Part shown: piece by piece, positions 13,101 to 27,000 of the stretch
Layout: each line of letters starts with the position of its first letter
How positions within the stretch are numbered: position 1 is the stretch's first letter
Assembly (NCBI GenBank): GCA_000499405.2
Contig: HG738139.1
Coordinates: 10,812,616 to 10,876,615 of the forward strand
From: Onchocerca volvulus
Lineage: Eukaryota; Nematoda; Chromadorea; Rhabditida; Onchocercidae
Length of the DNA: 64,000 nucleotides
Direction: 5' to 3'
Program-made: the position numbers and the translations under genes
Notes under the pieces: generated by a model
Databases searched by the model: none
What the model was told of the DNA's origin: nothing
The model's input: the letters and a program-made list of their open reading frames with translations, nothing else

Positions 13101-16100
13101 CAAATAAAAATTTTTATTTTTTTATTTTATCCAATTTGAATAAAATTTAATTTTATTTCAATGAAGAAAAAAGCATTTACCATACAAAATTGAATTGCAT
13201 ATGGTAAAAATATGATTTGAATTTTTCTTTACCGTACAATAAAAGAATGTTTTCAAACATGAAATAATTTGTAATCGCTTTTAAGTATCTCTTCTTCTGA
13301 GCAGCGAAACTTGACTTGAACGAACCTTTTAAGCATCCACTCAAATGGAAGATAATTCGGTGAGTTCAGTTGCGAAATTACTGTATTAGTTGTGTGTGTA
13401 TTTTGCATGTATTTTTCGGATGTACCTGGAGACACCCCGTAGTGAATTATGTAGTTTTCAGTCTTTAATCGGACAATAGGACCAGGTATTCAGACAGGTA
13501 GTCGATTGTATGCGACGAGATCGAGTAATTGTCGCATCGCATCAGGGGACAGGTACATTGCCATGCATACATTCGACGACACATGTTCCAACACAACAGG
13601 GGGTACTCAATCCGAGATATTCCTTCCCATGAACCTCTTCATCCATACTTCCCCAAGTTGGCACCGACAAAATTACCGTATCAAGAAAAGCAAGTTGACT
13701 GAATATTGAGGGAAAGTGAAAAAAAAAAAAAAATTAAGAGAAATGAAGGAACTAGAAAATAATTATTTCTAACTTACTGGCATACAAATAAGCATAAAAT
13801 CAAAAAGAAAAGTACAAGATAATTTTTGGAATTTAAAAAATGAGAAAGAAAAGATAGAAAGTGAAGATTCTAAAAAAAAAGAAAAATGATAGCAAGAAAT
13901 AATTAAATTATCAGAAAAAGAAAACATGATTACTAATTATAATCCTAAGGCAAACCAACTTTCCTGGCTGACAAAAAGCAAAATCATGATATAATATTAG
14001 TAAAAAGTTATATAGAATAATTTTAAAAATAGTAAAATTAAATTATTTTTTAGTCAAATTAAAACTGGTATAAATTAAAATTTTTGAAGTTCTGTTTAAC
14101 CGTCTTTCGTTTTTGTTTCTTTCCAAAATGAAATTAATTCGAATCATAAAACTCAGATATTATTTTATCCGGAAATTTTTTCTTTTCCATTCAAAATCAA
14201 AGACAATATTGATTAAATTTATTCCTCCCTATCAGTTTTAAATCCTAATTAGTGTTATTATGCTAAAATGTAGCTTTGATTATTTACTCAAATTCGTTAT
14301 TTCAATCTCACTCCTTATTAGCAGCAATATAATCTGATAACATATATGCAATATTTAAGTACATATATGACAACTTCCCAGACATGTTATATAATATATC
14401 GAAATACTTATGTATATAATATAAATTAAAAAATAATATAAATATTCGGGAAGAACTCAGCATAGTACTAATTATTGATGGAATCATTAATTAACAGAAT
14501 GAATGCAAAAGGAATGAGAGGAAATGAAGATAAGCAGAAAAGAGGAACGAAGTGCTAATTATAAGCCAATTATTTATTCACGCTTATTGTCCAAGGCATG
14601 AATTTTTTTTGGCCAAGAGTCACCCAAAAAAAAGAAGCCAATCACTGATATTAAATTATCAATAATTTTCAACTTTTTGATATGCAAATTTATCTGAGAA
14701 AGTCTACATTTTTCTAAGGATATGATGAGAAATTTTTTCAAATTAAATCTCATGACACTTTGACCTTTCTTTTAACCTCCGTCCTCTCCCACCTTCACTT
14801 TCATTCGTACAAAAAGATTAAAAGAAACTTGCCGATGACCAGCATATTGTCGAAATGAAAACTATGAGAAATTTCTCATATGTAATCTTTTCGAACAGAA
14901 CATTTTAATAATGTCTAATCCCATTTATTGCATTCCCATCAAAGAACAAAAACAATTGAAATATGAAAAATATTGGAAATAAGAATGAAAGTGATGGAAG
15001 AAAAAAATTTTTGGCTAACAAATTATTGATCGAAAAAATATGAGCCAATCAATTTGATCGAGCAAATGGTGGGAAGGAATTGTGTGCATAAATAATTGTT
15101 TTTGAGAGAAGAAAGTAATTTTACAAGTTGAAATATTATTTGTAATATTGAGGGAAAGTCTTCTAACAAGCATAAATACAAAATATCGATTTTTTCTTTT
15201 TTTTTTTGATATTTAGAAACGAGAAAGGATGAAGAAATATTGAAGTTTTGTCAAAAAATTTGCTTCGTTTCAAGTTTTTACAAATTAATAATGCAAATAA
15301 AAACTAATATGCTAATCATTGATTATTTTAATATAATTGCTTGTAAATCTTAAATAAACTTTTTAGAAAAAAATGCGATTTATTTATTTAATTCAACAAT
15401 TTATTGCATGATATAAATATAGCAATAAAATAGGTAATATTTCAATGTAAGAGTAAGACTGAAATTGAAGATAATTAGTAGCAATACATTTGATTAGATA
15501 TAATTTGATATTCTTAACAACATCAATATCATTTTCCATTTTGTATTGAAAATATGAAACTATTTATAAGCCTGAAATATTATAACAATCAAAAATTTGC
15601 ATTTTAATTTATCATTCTAATTTTGATTAATAAAATTCTGAAATAATTACTGTATGATTTCTTTATGATAAATATTATATAAAGCATAATACTACAGTTC
15701 ATATTTTTTCATAAATTTTTAGTGCATTATTTTTTTTTTCACATCTATTCATTACTTGTTTCTCTCCATTATTACGGTAAAACATCCTCTATTTGGCAAC
15801 CTTTTTCATAAATCATTTTTCAAAAAAATCAAAATTCATTTTAGATATTCGAAATGTTTCGATTTGTATAAATATGTCTGTGTCTGTGATGTATGTCTGT
15901 GTATGTATGTATGTGTGTATGTGGAAGTGCCGGAATTATTCGATTTGCAATGTGTGGAATTGTGGATGAATTATAGCTGTTGGGTTGAGGTAGAGGAAAG
16001 GCCAGGGTTTGACATCCTATTTTAATTCAAACATTGCTCCACGAGGACCTTGACTACTGTAGCTCGTTGCTTTCAAACATTCGTCCTTGTAATATATGCA

Positions 16101-19100
16101 TTCATCATAAAATCCCTTCTCTTTTATCTATCCTTTACTTTTCACTTCATTTCATACCACTTTTCAATCAAATCTTTTGTTGACTAAAAAAAGAAAGAAA
16201 AAAAAATTTCAGTGATTTGAAAAAAAAAGTACCTTTCTTTCCACTTTTTCCGTCAACCTCTCCGATTTTCAGGGGGTGATTTTCATCAACAAATATTGAA
16301 TGAAAATGAAAGATGAAATTTAAAAAAAAAAAGAAAAGACGCAAAAAAACAAGTTAAAGAAAATCAGAATTTTTTGTGTGAAAAGTTTAAAAAACGAAAT
16401 ATTAAAAAGAATGAGAGGAAATGAGAGATAGTTATAATAAATGAATAAAATAATTCAGTGAAAGTTTAATATTCTTATTTTATAGAGATTGTTTGGCTGA
16501 TTTAAAGAATTTAATAACAAAAATAATACCAAATTTATATTGCTGAATTTGAAGTTAAAAATTAAAGCAATCAAACTGAGACATCAACTCTTATAATTAA
16601 TTATTGTGTTTTTTTTTTTTTGAAACAATAGAAAACTTGAAATAATTCAACATTGATTTTGCGACATTTATAACAAAAAATCAAATGTAATTCTTTTTTG
16701 GAAACAAAAAAAGTAAGACGACAATATCCCAGCAATATGATGTTCTTAAATACTCTCAATTTTTACATTCTACCAATTTTTTAAATCAAAATGGTCTGAA
16801 ATTTCGCAGTGCATCTTATTTTCATAATTAATTTTTGTTCCTTTACTACAAATTTAGTTTTATTCAAATTATCATAATTTCAAATGTATTATTTTCATAC
16901 TTAATTTTACCTTTATATCCAACTATATTGTTTGACATTTATTTACTTTTCAATTTGAACCTGAATTTAGTTTTAAATTCATGTTCAAGAAAGTGAATAG
17001 AATGAAACGAAATTAATGGTTAACTTTCAATCATTAAAAAAAGGAAAAAAATAATAATATGTTAGAAATTCTTTCAAGTTATAATTAAAATTTCCTTTTG
17101 GAAAAATTTAAATAACAATCAACAAAACATACATATATGTTAACATACACATATACGTAAATATACGTGATATATAAAGATACATGTTATGCTAATACAT
17201 GAATACACGTAAATTTATATATACGTGAATATACGTACGTGTATGTATTTGTACACACACGTACATATATGCATGGATACGTTTACATTAACACATCCAT
17301 GTACACACTTACATGCATACACATACACTCACATACATAAACCGACTCGTGATGGAAGATAATTATTGTCCATCAAATAAGAGGTCAAATGTCATGAGTA
17401 ATTAACCACCTTCTTGTTTGTTTAAAAAAAATGAAGAAATTTCATCATCACCTTGGAATGGATGTGGATTTCAGAAGTGAGACAGGATAATTACCTGTAT
17501 CTTCTTAATCCGTTGAGTAAACAGAAAAGTGTGGAATGATTGGACGCAATTATTTCTCTTTCCTTTCTTCTCCTCCTTTCAAATGTGTGTATCGATGATG
17601 AAGAATATAATCGTTATTGATGATGCCGAAGATGTATGCATCGAGCAGAGGGATTTTGAAAATTCGCATTTTTTGACGCTTAAAAGAAAAGCGAAATTAT
17701 TGCAATTAACAAATGAGAGAGAGAGAGAGAGGGGAAGAGAAGGAAGACGAAAAAGAATTTGGAAAAAACAAAAAACGAGAAAATCCTTTGACACTAAATG
17801 CCAGGGAAAGAATTTTGAGATTCGTCGTCATCGGATCATTGTCATCAAGTTTATAGGTCAACGGTCCATCAAAAAGGAATAACAAACAATACAGGTGTGT
17901 GTGCTACTACTATTTATCACTAATTCCAACTTCTACTGCTGCTATTATTATCATTGTTATTTGGGGGCATAGATAAGGGACCAAATTTTTTTTTCTTTTC
18001 AGTATTCGTATAAATATTTTTTGAGTTCAAATTTGACTATTAATTAGCAATACATAAAAATTAAGCATTAATAAAACTAGTTTAGTGGAATTAGCAATGG
18101 ATAAATTATATATGAAATTAATGAGTAGTATATAAATAGAAAGTAACTACTGATAAATCGATTGTATATTAAGTTACTACAAAGTTAAACTACATGATAG
18201 TTTAATATTAGATACAATATCATTGAAAGAAAGAGATAATAATTATAGTTTTTCTATAAAAATTAATTAATCAATACTATTAAAAATTGCTCGGTGATAT
18301 CAATTTCTAAATAAATCAATTAATTTGATCTCAAAATATAGCTATTCTTGATTTTTTTTTTTCAAATATTTAACATATTTTTCGTTCATTTTCTTTCCTT
18401 TTTCATCAAAATTGTGCGATTAAATATGTTAATATTTAACGGTAGTCTGTAAAAAAAATTGATGAATTTGGATATGTTCCAATTGAATTATTATTTGTCA
18501 AATTTTCTCAATTTCTTTCCGATTTTCCAACAATTTTTGTAAATGTTAGCAATATTTACTATTACTATTATCACCTATCTTCAAAATTATTGTGGTTATT
18601 ATCTTATTATCTTTGTTATTATTATCATGATTGTTATTGTTGTCACTATTATGATTATTATTATTACTGTTATTTTAATGATTTTGTGTTAATCATTATT
18701 ACTAATTATTGTAAGCATGATTATATTGTTACTATTATATTGTTAATACTAATGTTATGATACCTTTAAATATTCGAAAAACTCTTACGAGAATATTTGC
18801 TATAGTTGACATCAATAATAAATATTTCAACTCTTTATAATTTTTAATTATCAATTAATTCCTATCAATTCTATTCTTTTCTGTCCTAATCTATAAATAA
18901 TATTAGAAGAGAATGGATAGAAATGATTTTATTCTCTTTAATTATCATCCACAATATTGCAAGAGTTAATTGTCGAAATCGATATTTATATATTGCGACT
19001 GCTGGCATTGGAAATAGGAAGTTGACTTTTGATGATTATTAGGGATGAGATGATTTTATATAACTTGACAATCATGATGATGATAACAATATAATGATAA

Positions 19101-19121
19101 TGATAATAGTAATAATGACGG
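10180..19121. other. Gene-free stretch with two GC-richer islands
   Basis: AT-rich non-coding sequence without a supportable gene. GC-richer islands occur at 10440-10645 and 13290-13690. An ACGT/ACATAC-rich palindromic cluster lies at 17125-17340, a GA run at 17715-17735, a TA run near 11205-11222 and TGTATG repeats near 15870-15922. The longest open frames are compositionally biased and show no domain. Confidence 0.65.
17125..17340. repeat. Degenerate ACGT/TACATA palindromic repeat cluster
   Basis: Many alternating purine-pyrimidine words (ATACGTA, ACGTAC, ACATACA, TGCATA) are packed into about 215 bases. There is no unique unit length; it looks like a degenerate simple repeat. Confidence 0.6.

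Positions 19122-19220
<99 letters not shown>
19122..19220. repeat. (TAA)n trinucleotide microsatellite
   Basis: About 33 nearly uninterrupted copies of ATA/TAA. Poly-Ile or poly-Leu open frames on the minus strand are artefacts of this repeat. It lies inside a wider ATT/GTTATT-rich zone that starts near 18555. Confidence 0.97.
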
Positions 19221-20915
19221 GCAATAAAATGTAACAATGTTGATAATAATGATAGTAATAGTAATTATCGTTGCTATACATTCACATAAAACAATTTCAT
19301 TTCCCTTCCGTTAACAATCCATCTTCGATAGTTTTATGGATTTTCAAAGTCTTCGTTTATTACTAACTATTGTAATTGCTTTTTTTTCATATATTAATTG
19401 TCCGTTTGTATGATAAACTCTCTATCAGTTTGTCTGCGAACAATAATAACTCATTTAGTATTTCAAAAAAGTAATAAAATGTTTCGGAAAAAAATAAAAA
19501 TTGTCCAATGTTTACAGCTGTGCATATATACAACATAGCATAAAATCACGAAAAAGTGAATCACAAGAACTTGAAAACAGAAATGAAAATTTGAACTGTT
19601 TTATTTTTCAAAAACTAATCTTTAATACTGCAATACAATGCGAGAAGTGTTGAAAAAATTACGAATAAAATCGTTGCAAATGAATTCGAAAATAATTTCG
19701 ATATATCGGAATTGTTTATTCGATGATAGCTCTTTCTGATATGTGAAGAATGCATGGTGCAATCAGTATATTGCATAATTATGTCAGGAACACGAATGAT
19801 GATAACGATTCTTTCCAGATATCATATCTATAGTCGGAAACAATAAAGAATCGATAGTTTGTTCAGTTTGAAAAGGAATGAATACGATCATGCATATCAG
19901 CTGACCACGTTCAAATAAATAATCCAAAACTGGATATGGAGCTAGTCTAGGCCACAAAACAGTAGAGGCTATCTGTCCAGTGTATGGATGAATGAAATAC
20001 TTCGATATGCTTTTTTTTTAGAAGCAATTAATATGCTCGAAATAGCCATAAAATATATACATTCATTTGTGATAAAACTTTTCAGATTAATCTTAAAATA
20101 TGCCAAAATTTACATAAGGAAATATAAAAACGAGTAATTTCTAGTATAAAAATATGAAATTGAAATGAATTGTCTAATTTTAATTTAAAAAAAACGAAGT
20201 AAATAAAAATTGAAAATTTTCAAAACTCTATGTTGATTTTATAATTATCAAATAATATATTTAGAAAAAAAATAGAGGAACAACGGGCGTTGTCAAACCA
20301 TAATGATGAATTTTATCAAATTGTTGCTAGAAATGATACCTATAATTATTAAAACAAATATTTTTACTTCATTTTCGATTAATTTGAAAATTAAATTTTC
20401 TATTCTTACAATGATTAATTATCGTTCAAAAAACATGCAATCACTGTATTTGAATAATGCTTTTTGCATGTCAAATATTGTCATGCATGCATTTCAAGTG
20501 CAAACAATGCATGCATTGCAATTAAAGATTTTTATATGTATTTACCTGTTATTATATACTGTCTGTTTCCAACTAATTATACCCAAACCTTCAATAATTC
20601 GAAATTTAAATAATAAAAGGAGCAGATGATTGATAAATAATTTCAATAATTTACGATGAGAAATTGGAAAGAAAAAAAGGAAAGAATTTTTTTTCAATGT
20701 CAAATTTTTTCAATGTCACTTTTTTCAAAAAAAAAAAAAAAAAAATTTATCAAAATACGAAAATGAAACGATAAATGAGAGAAAATTTTTAATAGCAATA
20801 AAGGTGGATTAAAATGATTTGATAAAAAAAGATAAGCAGCGACTATCACTGTGTTAGACATTCATCACTGTATTCTCTATTGCACAGTTAACAATGATAG
20901 TAATCATCATTCAAT

Positions 20916-21090
20916 ATCAATTATTCATTTTGGATTTTTTTTTCAGAATCATTAACGCTTAATAAAAAAAACTGAAATACCTGAAATATAATGGCGAATT
21001 ATAAATCTTAGAGGATTAAAATACTGAAAATAATCGTTTCTTATGATCAATTATTCATTTTAGATTTTTCTTAATCATTAACTTTAATTG
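20916..21090 (+). repeat. Direct repeat pair of about 45 bp
   Basis: ATCAATTATTCATTTT(G/A)GATTTTT followed by an ATCATTAAC block occurs at 20916-20962 and again at 21046-21090. The spacing is 130 bases, with a few substitutions and a short indel. Confidence 0.7.
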
Positions 21091-24000
21091 AACTACATGT
21101 GAAAAATGTCTGCTTACAGATCCCAGAAAATCAAAAATTTTGAAAAATAAAAACCCAATTGACAATTGTGTCTCTTTTTTTTTCTCATCTTGTGGTTTAA
21201 AATATGACAGGTGAGAGGGACATCTTCTTGATGAATCTATCAAAAAATGCTATTATTCGATGACCATATGTCTTTTATATTTTATGCTTTTAACGCCATA
21301 AAGAATAGCAAGAAAAAATGCGAAAAAAGAAAAAAAAAAAAAACAAAACAAAACAAAATTCAAAATTAAAAAAAAAAATTTCGATCCGTTTTCTTTCTTT
21401 TTCTTTTTTTTTATTACACGTACTATTTTTCATGTCTATTCAATGGTTTTTTTTCCTTATTTTTTTATGCTTTATTTGTTGATTTGAATGATTTTCACTC
21501 ATTTTTTCTTTCTTTTTCGAATGTGTGAAATTTGGATAAAATGGAGTGAAAAGGATGGAAGGAAATGTCACGAAAGGAGGTCATAACCTCCTTCTTTACT
21601 GCCTAAAATTCCATTTTATGAGCTATTTTTATGTGAGTATATATTCCTTCCTTTAACCGCTATATGGTTACCTACTAATAAAAGTAACTGATTGGATGAA
21701 TGGATGGTGAAGGAAAAGAAGAGGAAAATGAAGGAATGAAAGAGGACAACGGAATGAATGAATTCTTTTTTTTTTTTATTTTTGAAATAAACTTCCAAAC
21801 AACCTTCAATGAACTTTGTATAGACCGGTCGTAAAAAATTTGATTAGTGAATGGAGTGCTATTTAAATGAACGTTGCAAAATTTTTTAAAAATAAAAAAT
21901 GATGAATAAGTTGAAGGAAATCTGTAAAATTAAGCACTATAAAAATCGTAATCTTTTTGCAAAAATTCATGCGTAAATATTAATTAATATGTATGTGATA
22001 AAACTTTTTAACAACAAAAATGATAAATAAATTGAAAAAAAAGACTTGGAAGATTGACTAAATGTAAAATGTACAAATTTTAATGCTTCCACAACAATTC
22101 ATATATTTATTTCTTCAAATTAATGGTGATTAATACTTTTATGAATTATTATGAAAACTTAATTATTATTAATTAACATGGATTTTAATTTTTATGAAAA
22201 AAATCTTAAGAATTGCAATTTTATACGAAAATAAAAAATGAAAATTACAAATATTATAGCTAAAAATTAACAAATGAAGAAATACACCAAGAAATGAGAA
22301 ATGAATGCTAAATGCTTATTTATTTTATTAATCAATTTTGAACTGAATTGAATTTCTGAAGTCAAATTTAGAACTTAAAAATACTATTCGATTTTAGCTA
22401 AATATATTCTTGTAACTTGGAATTCATGCTTAAAGAATGTATTCCTATAAAGATACCGTAATCATGGCAAAGAAATGTCAATGAGTTGAAAACTTTTCAA
22501 TTGTTAGGTAAATATCCAATTAAATGGTATTACAGAACTTAAATGATTACTTGAATATGATTTATCTGAACCCATCAACTTCAATCAGATTAACAATTCT
22601 GCAAAACAACTGTAAAAGTACTTTTGTATCGATAATTTTGGAGTAAAATTGTTTGCTTATTTGATTTATCGTTCTAACAATATCATCTTTTCACCTTTGA
22701 CCTTTTACACCGATAAATTTTCATGACAAAAGCATGCTTTGATCCAGCATTCATTTATTAAATGCAAACATTAAATCATATCATCCTTTTTTGAAATTTT
22801 ATTCAATCGAGTTTTCAAAATCTTGCAAATTTTTATTGCCATAATAGAATTTTTTTAAATGAAAAATATTATTTAAAAAGAATTAAATTGAATTTGCTCA
22901 TTTTAGTTGGGCAAAATTCTTTTCTTCAAATATTCGTTTTCTCTACAACGATAAATTTTACATATATATTATGAATTTAAAATTTTTTATGTTTGAAAGA
23001 CTTTTTATTAATTCAAATTATTTCATGATTGATACAATCACTGATCACTTGGTCGAAATATGCAAATTTTATGACTTTTTCCATCTTTCAGTCAGCAATT
23101 TTTTGTTTATTGCAATCCGTTGTTAACAAACTTTTTACCGTTTTATTCATCAAATTTTTGCATTTGAAATTAATAAAATTTGATTCTGAATTTTAATCCT
23201 TCAGAAATTTACAATAATTTATATATAAATGTTAACGAAGATTATTAGTGGAAACAAAAACGCATTAAAAAATTTCGCCATTTTGTTAAATTTATTAGCA
23301 AAAAAAAAAAAAAATTGATAATAAAATTTCATTAAAACAAAAATTTAAATGAAAAATTTTAAAGTTTAACTTAGAAAATTTTTAAAAAAATATTTCATTT
23401 GTCATTGTATAAAAAAAATAGAAATTAACATTTTGGTTATAATTTGAACACTTTATTATTTTTTTTTTTAAGTTTCACTTTCTTCTGACATCTAAAATAA
23501 AAATTGAGATAAAGCTTTTAGGCTAGATAAAATAAAAGCCTAGTTAGGCTGAATAATCAATACGGAACTTCCGATGTAGCCAGGAAGAAAACGGATACAA
23601 TTGTTCGTTATCCTTCTGGTTTGCTTACTCTTTCCTGTTTCCATACCTTTTCCGGTTTTTCTTCTCCTTCCTTGTCGATTCCGTTGCAATTTATCAAGAA
23701 AAGTTGAATGATATTCGATTTCATACATATCTATGAAATTCGAACAATTATTTTCCTCTTTTTTTCCAAACCTCACATTTTATTCTTCTTACTTCCGCTC
23801 AGGAATAAGCTATAATTATAATATGTTTACGCTTTTTCAATTCCAATTTCACCTATGCTGCTCTATAACATGTTATCAATCATAATCGATCAATGAACTT
23901 CGCTTTTTTTTTTTTCTTTTATTTTATAAAAGTGAGAAAAAATCGGGAAAAGAAATGAATTTCATAAAAAAGAATTAAAAAGGCATGGAAAAAACTTATT

Positions 24001-27000
24001 TTTTAAAAATTTACAAAAAAAAGAAAACAGATAAAGAAAAGAATTTCAAATATTAAAAAATTCTAAAATTTGAAATGAAAAATTTTTAAATTGAAAATTT
24101 TATGAAATTTCGAGCGAACAAAACAACTTAAAAATGATGAAATCTTAAATATAAATATGTCACAATATTGAATTAAATTATTCAAAGATATTATCATTGA
24201 TAGATTTGCTTTTACTACTTTTACTATATTCTTTCTATACGATTTGCATAAAATCATTCTACACAATACACGTACGATTTTTCTACGTAAACTTCACGTA
24301 AACACGTGTAAATTCTTTCACACCAAATATGTACGACTCTTTATTTGGACACATTACGGACGCGTACAAATTTTTTATTTAAAATCCTTCTATCTAGATA
24401 CGCATAATAATTTTTAATACAAACAGAATCGTAGAATCTTTTATTCAAATACGTACAATCATTTATATAAACACGTGTAAAACGTATGTATCCGACGTAT
24501 AAGATCATATACAAGTTAAAACAAACATTTAATATGCTATATCCTATTTGATTAAACTTTTTAATTGCTGAAACTTAAATTTACAATTTTTTACAGCTAA
24601 ACTTAACAATCATAATTTTAATCCACAGTTTTTTTTATTTTTTGATAAGAAAAAAAAAGGAAAAATCTTTTGATTTTATGATTTTAATTTGGTTTATTTA
24701 TAAATTTTCGATTATTAAATATTCATATATACACATTTTTACCAATTTTTCTTGACAAAAAATGAAAAAAAAAAAAAAGGAAAGAACAAAGAAATGAAAA
24801 TTGAAATCAAAGAAATTTGATTTTTATTTTTTGTATTGATTATGCTATCATAGTGCCGAAATTTATGGATTTATAGTTGATGGAATTGTTGTAAAATGAT
24901 GACTTTTCATCGATTTACTCTTTTTTACCTTTTTTTCTTCTTTTTTTTATTATCTTATCGATGAAAGCGGTACGTTTGAAAAAGGTATACATACACACAC
25001 CTGCGGGTATGTGTCATTGCTTGTTTCCAAACCTCATCTTAGATGATCGGATTCTTCAAACAGAAAGACTTTTTCAGGGGAACAATTGATTCTTTATTAT
25101 ATATATTTTTTTTTCATTCTTTTAAAACTATTAAGTGGAATTTTGTAAATGAAGTCAAAAAGTTTTGCTAATTGTTACTATCATAATTATAAATTGCAAG
25201 AAATATCATTTAAAAAATAGTTCCGAACGAAAAAGTTGGAAAAATCAAACTTGAATTAAACAATTAGAAATAAGAAGTAGTTTAAATGATTTGAAATAAC
25301 AGTGATGATAATATTTTAATAAAAGAATTTGAAAAAAATAATGATAATGGAGATTAAAGCTGAAAACTTCTATGTTAAGATGGGTATTTTGATTGAATCA
25401 ATTTTGTTATAGTATAATAATAAGTAAGAATAAAATTTAATTCGTTTTAATTACTTTTAAATTAAAAAAAAAAGCATTCATATAATTGAAAAATTGTTTA
25501 ACAATCCATTTTCTTTTTTGTTGTTTCATATTATTATTATTAAAAATTTTCTATCAAATGAAGCATTCAAGAACTTTTTCGCATAATTCAATTTTAAATT
25601 TAAATATACCTTTTGATTTGAATTTTCTACATTTTTGTTCCTTTTTAAAGGTTAAAAAAAATAGATTATTTGAAGGATGAGGGAAGGTACACTGTAATTT
25701 TCGTTTTCCCATGAGAATTTGCTCTTTCAAACAGACATTGAACGAACACAATGGATTAAAATTAGTGATTTTTGGAAGTTTTTTTTTAAATAAAATAACT
25801 ATGGAATTGATTTTAAATTTCAAACTTATAAAAAAAATGAAAAAAAGAAGTGTAAGATTTTCTTTTGGAAATTAATAAAATTCCTTAATGAAACAAAAGG
25901 AAAAAATAAAAGATCACAAATAGAAATTAATGATTCGTATTGGATAGGCTTTTTAAATACTATTAATCATAAATGAATAATCTAAAACCAAAATTGAAAT
26001 TGAAAATAAAGATTAGCAAAGTAAGGTTAATTTTTTCTTCTTTTTCGGAAAAAGATTCAAAATTTTGCATTCATATAAATTCTTAAAATGATACTTAACA
26101 ATATTTCATAAAAATCTCAATTAATGAGAATAAATAAACTAGTGTTATTTTAATATGAACTTATACATAATTTGCCAAATCCCAATTGTCAAGAAAAGAT
26201 TCCGTGAAAAAAATATTAGCTTCACAAATGTTAAAGTCCATACTAAAATTTTTGTGGCTTTAATTAACATCAATTTTAGTTAGTAATAATATTGGTAGAA
26301 CCAAGTTTTAAAATGGTTGAAATTTCATAGTTAGCTTAATAATAATGCAACTATTTTGATTTGAAATCAAAATTCTCTGTGATAAAGTTGAAGCTTATCA
26401 ATCAATCCAATGATAAGTGCTTAACAATTAACCCAATGGTACTTCTTCACCAGTTTCGATTTTATATTTTTCTGACAACATTGATTATTTTTGTTATTAC
26501 CAACATAACAAATATTGGAAATATCGTTAATTCAAACATAAACAATTTTTTTTTTTAATTTAGAAAAATTGATTTGTGTTAACGTCAACGAAGCGATAAC
26601 AAAATGAAAGTTGTAATTAGTTTTGCACATTAAATTAGAAATTCAAGCATCAAAAACCTTTAATTATAACATTTAACGAGTGATACTGTAAAAAAAATCA
26701 ATTATATGTTATGAAAAGATCAAAAAAAAAGCATCGAAATAAGTAAATATAATTTTTATTTATATTTGATAAAATTTGAATTTGTTGAATTTAAAAATTT
26801 ATGGTACTAAATTTTTATCAATCCGTCGAATTTGCATCAACTCTTACTGATTCTTAATTTCGTGTTACATCTTAACTTATTAGACATAGTGATAGAATAA
26901 AAAGTATGCATAAATTACAATATTTCGATAAAGTCATATCTTGAAATTATTTCGTCAAACAATTCACATTTTGGAAAAAAAAGTCTGAAAAAGAAATCTG

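Noticed and set aside
17529..17882. 117-codon plus-strand open frame, the longest outside the called genes apart from the homeobox exon
   Set aside because: It includes a GA microsatellite (ERERERG) and basic low-complexity sequence, shows no domain, and lacks splice or promoter support.
18986..19281. Poly-Ile and poly-Leu open frames
   Set aside because: Direct translation of the (TAA)n microsatellite.
20845..20910. ATTGCAC seed of the miR-25/92 family within a weak hairpin
   Set aside because: The rest of the mature sequence does not match and the pairing is interrupted; likely chance.
23540..23776. 78-codon minus-strand frame with a Lys/Arg-rich centre
   Set aside because: No domain, no splice context, and a composition consistent with a purine-rich tract; kept only as a remark.
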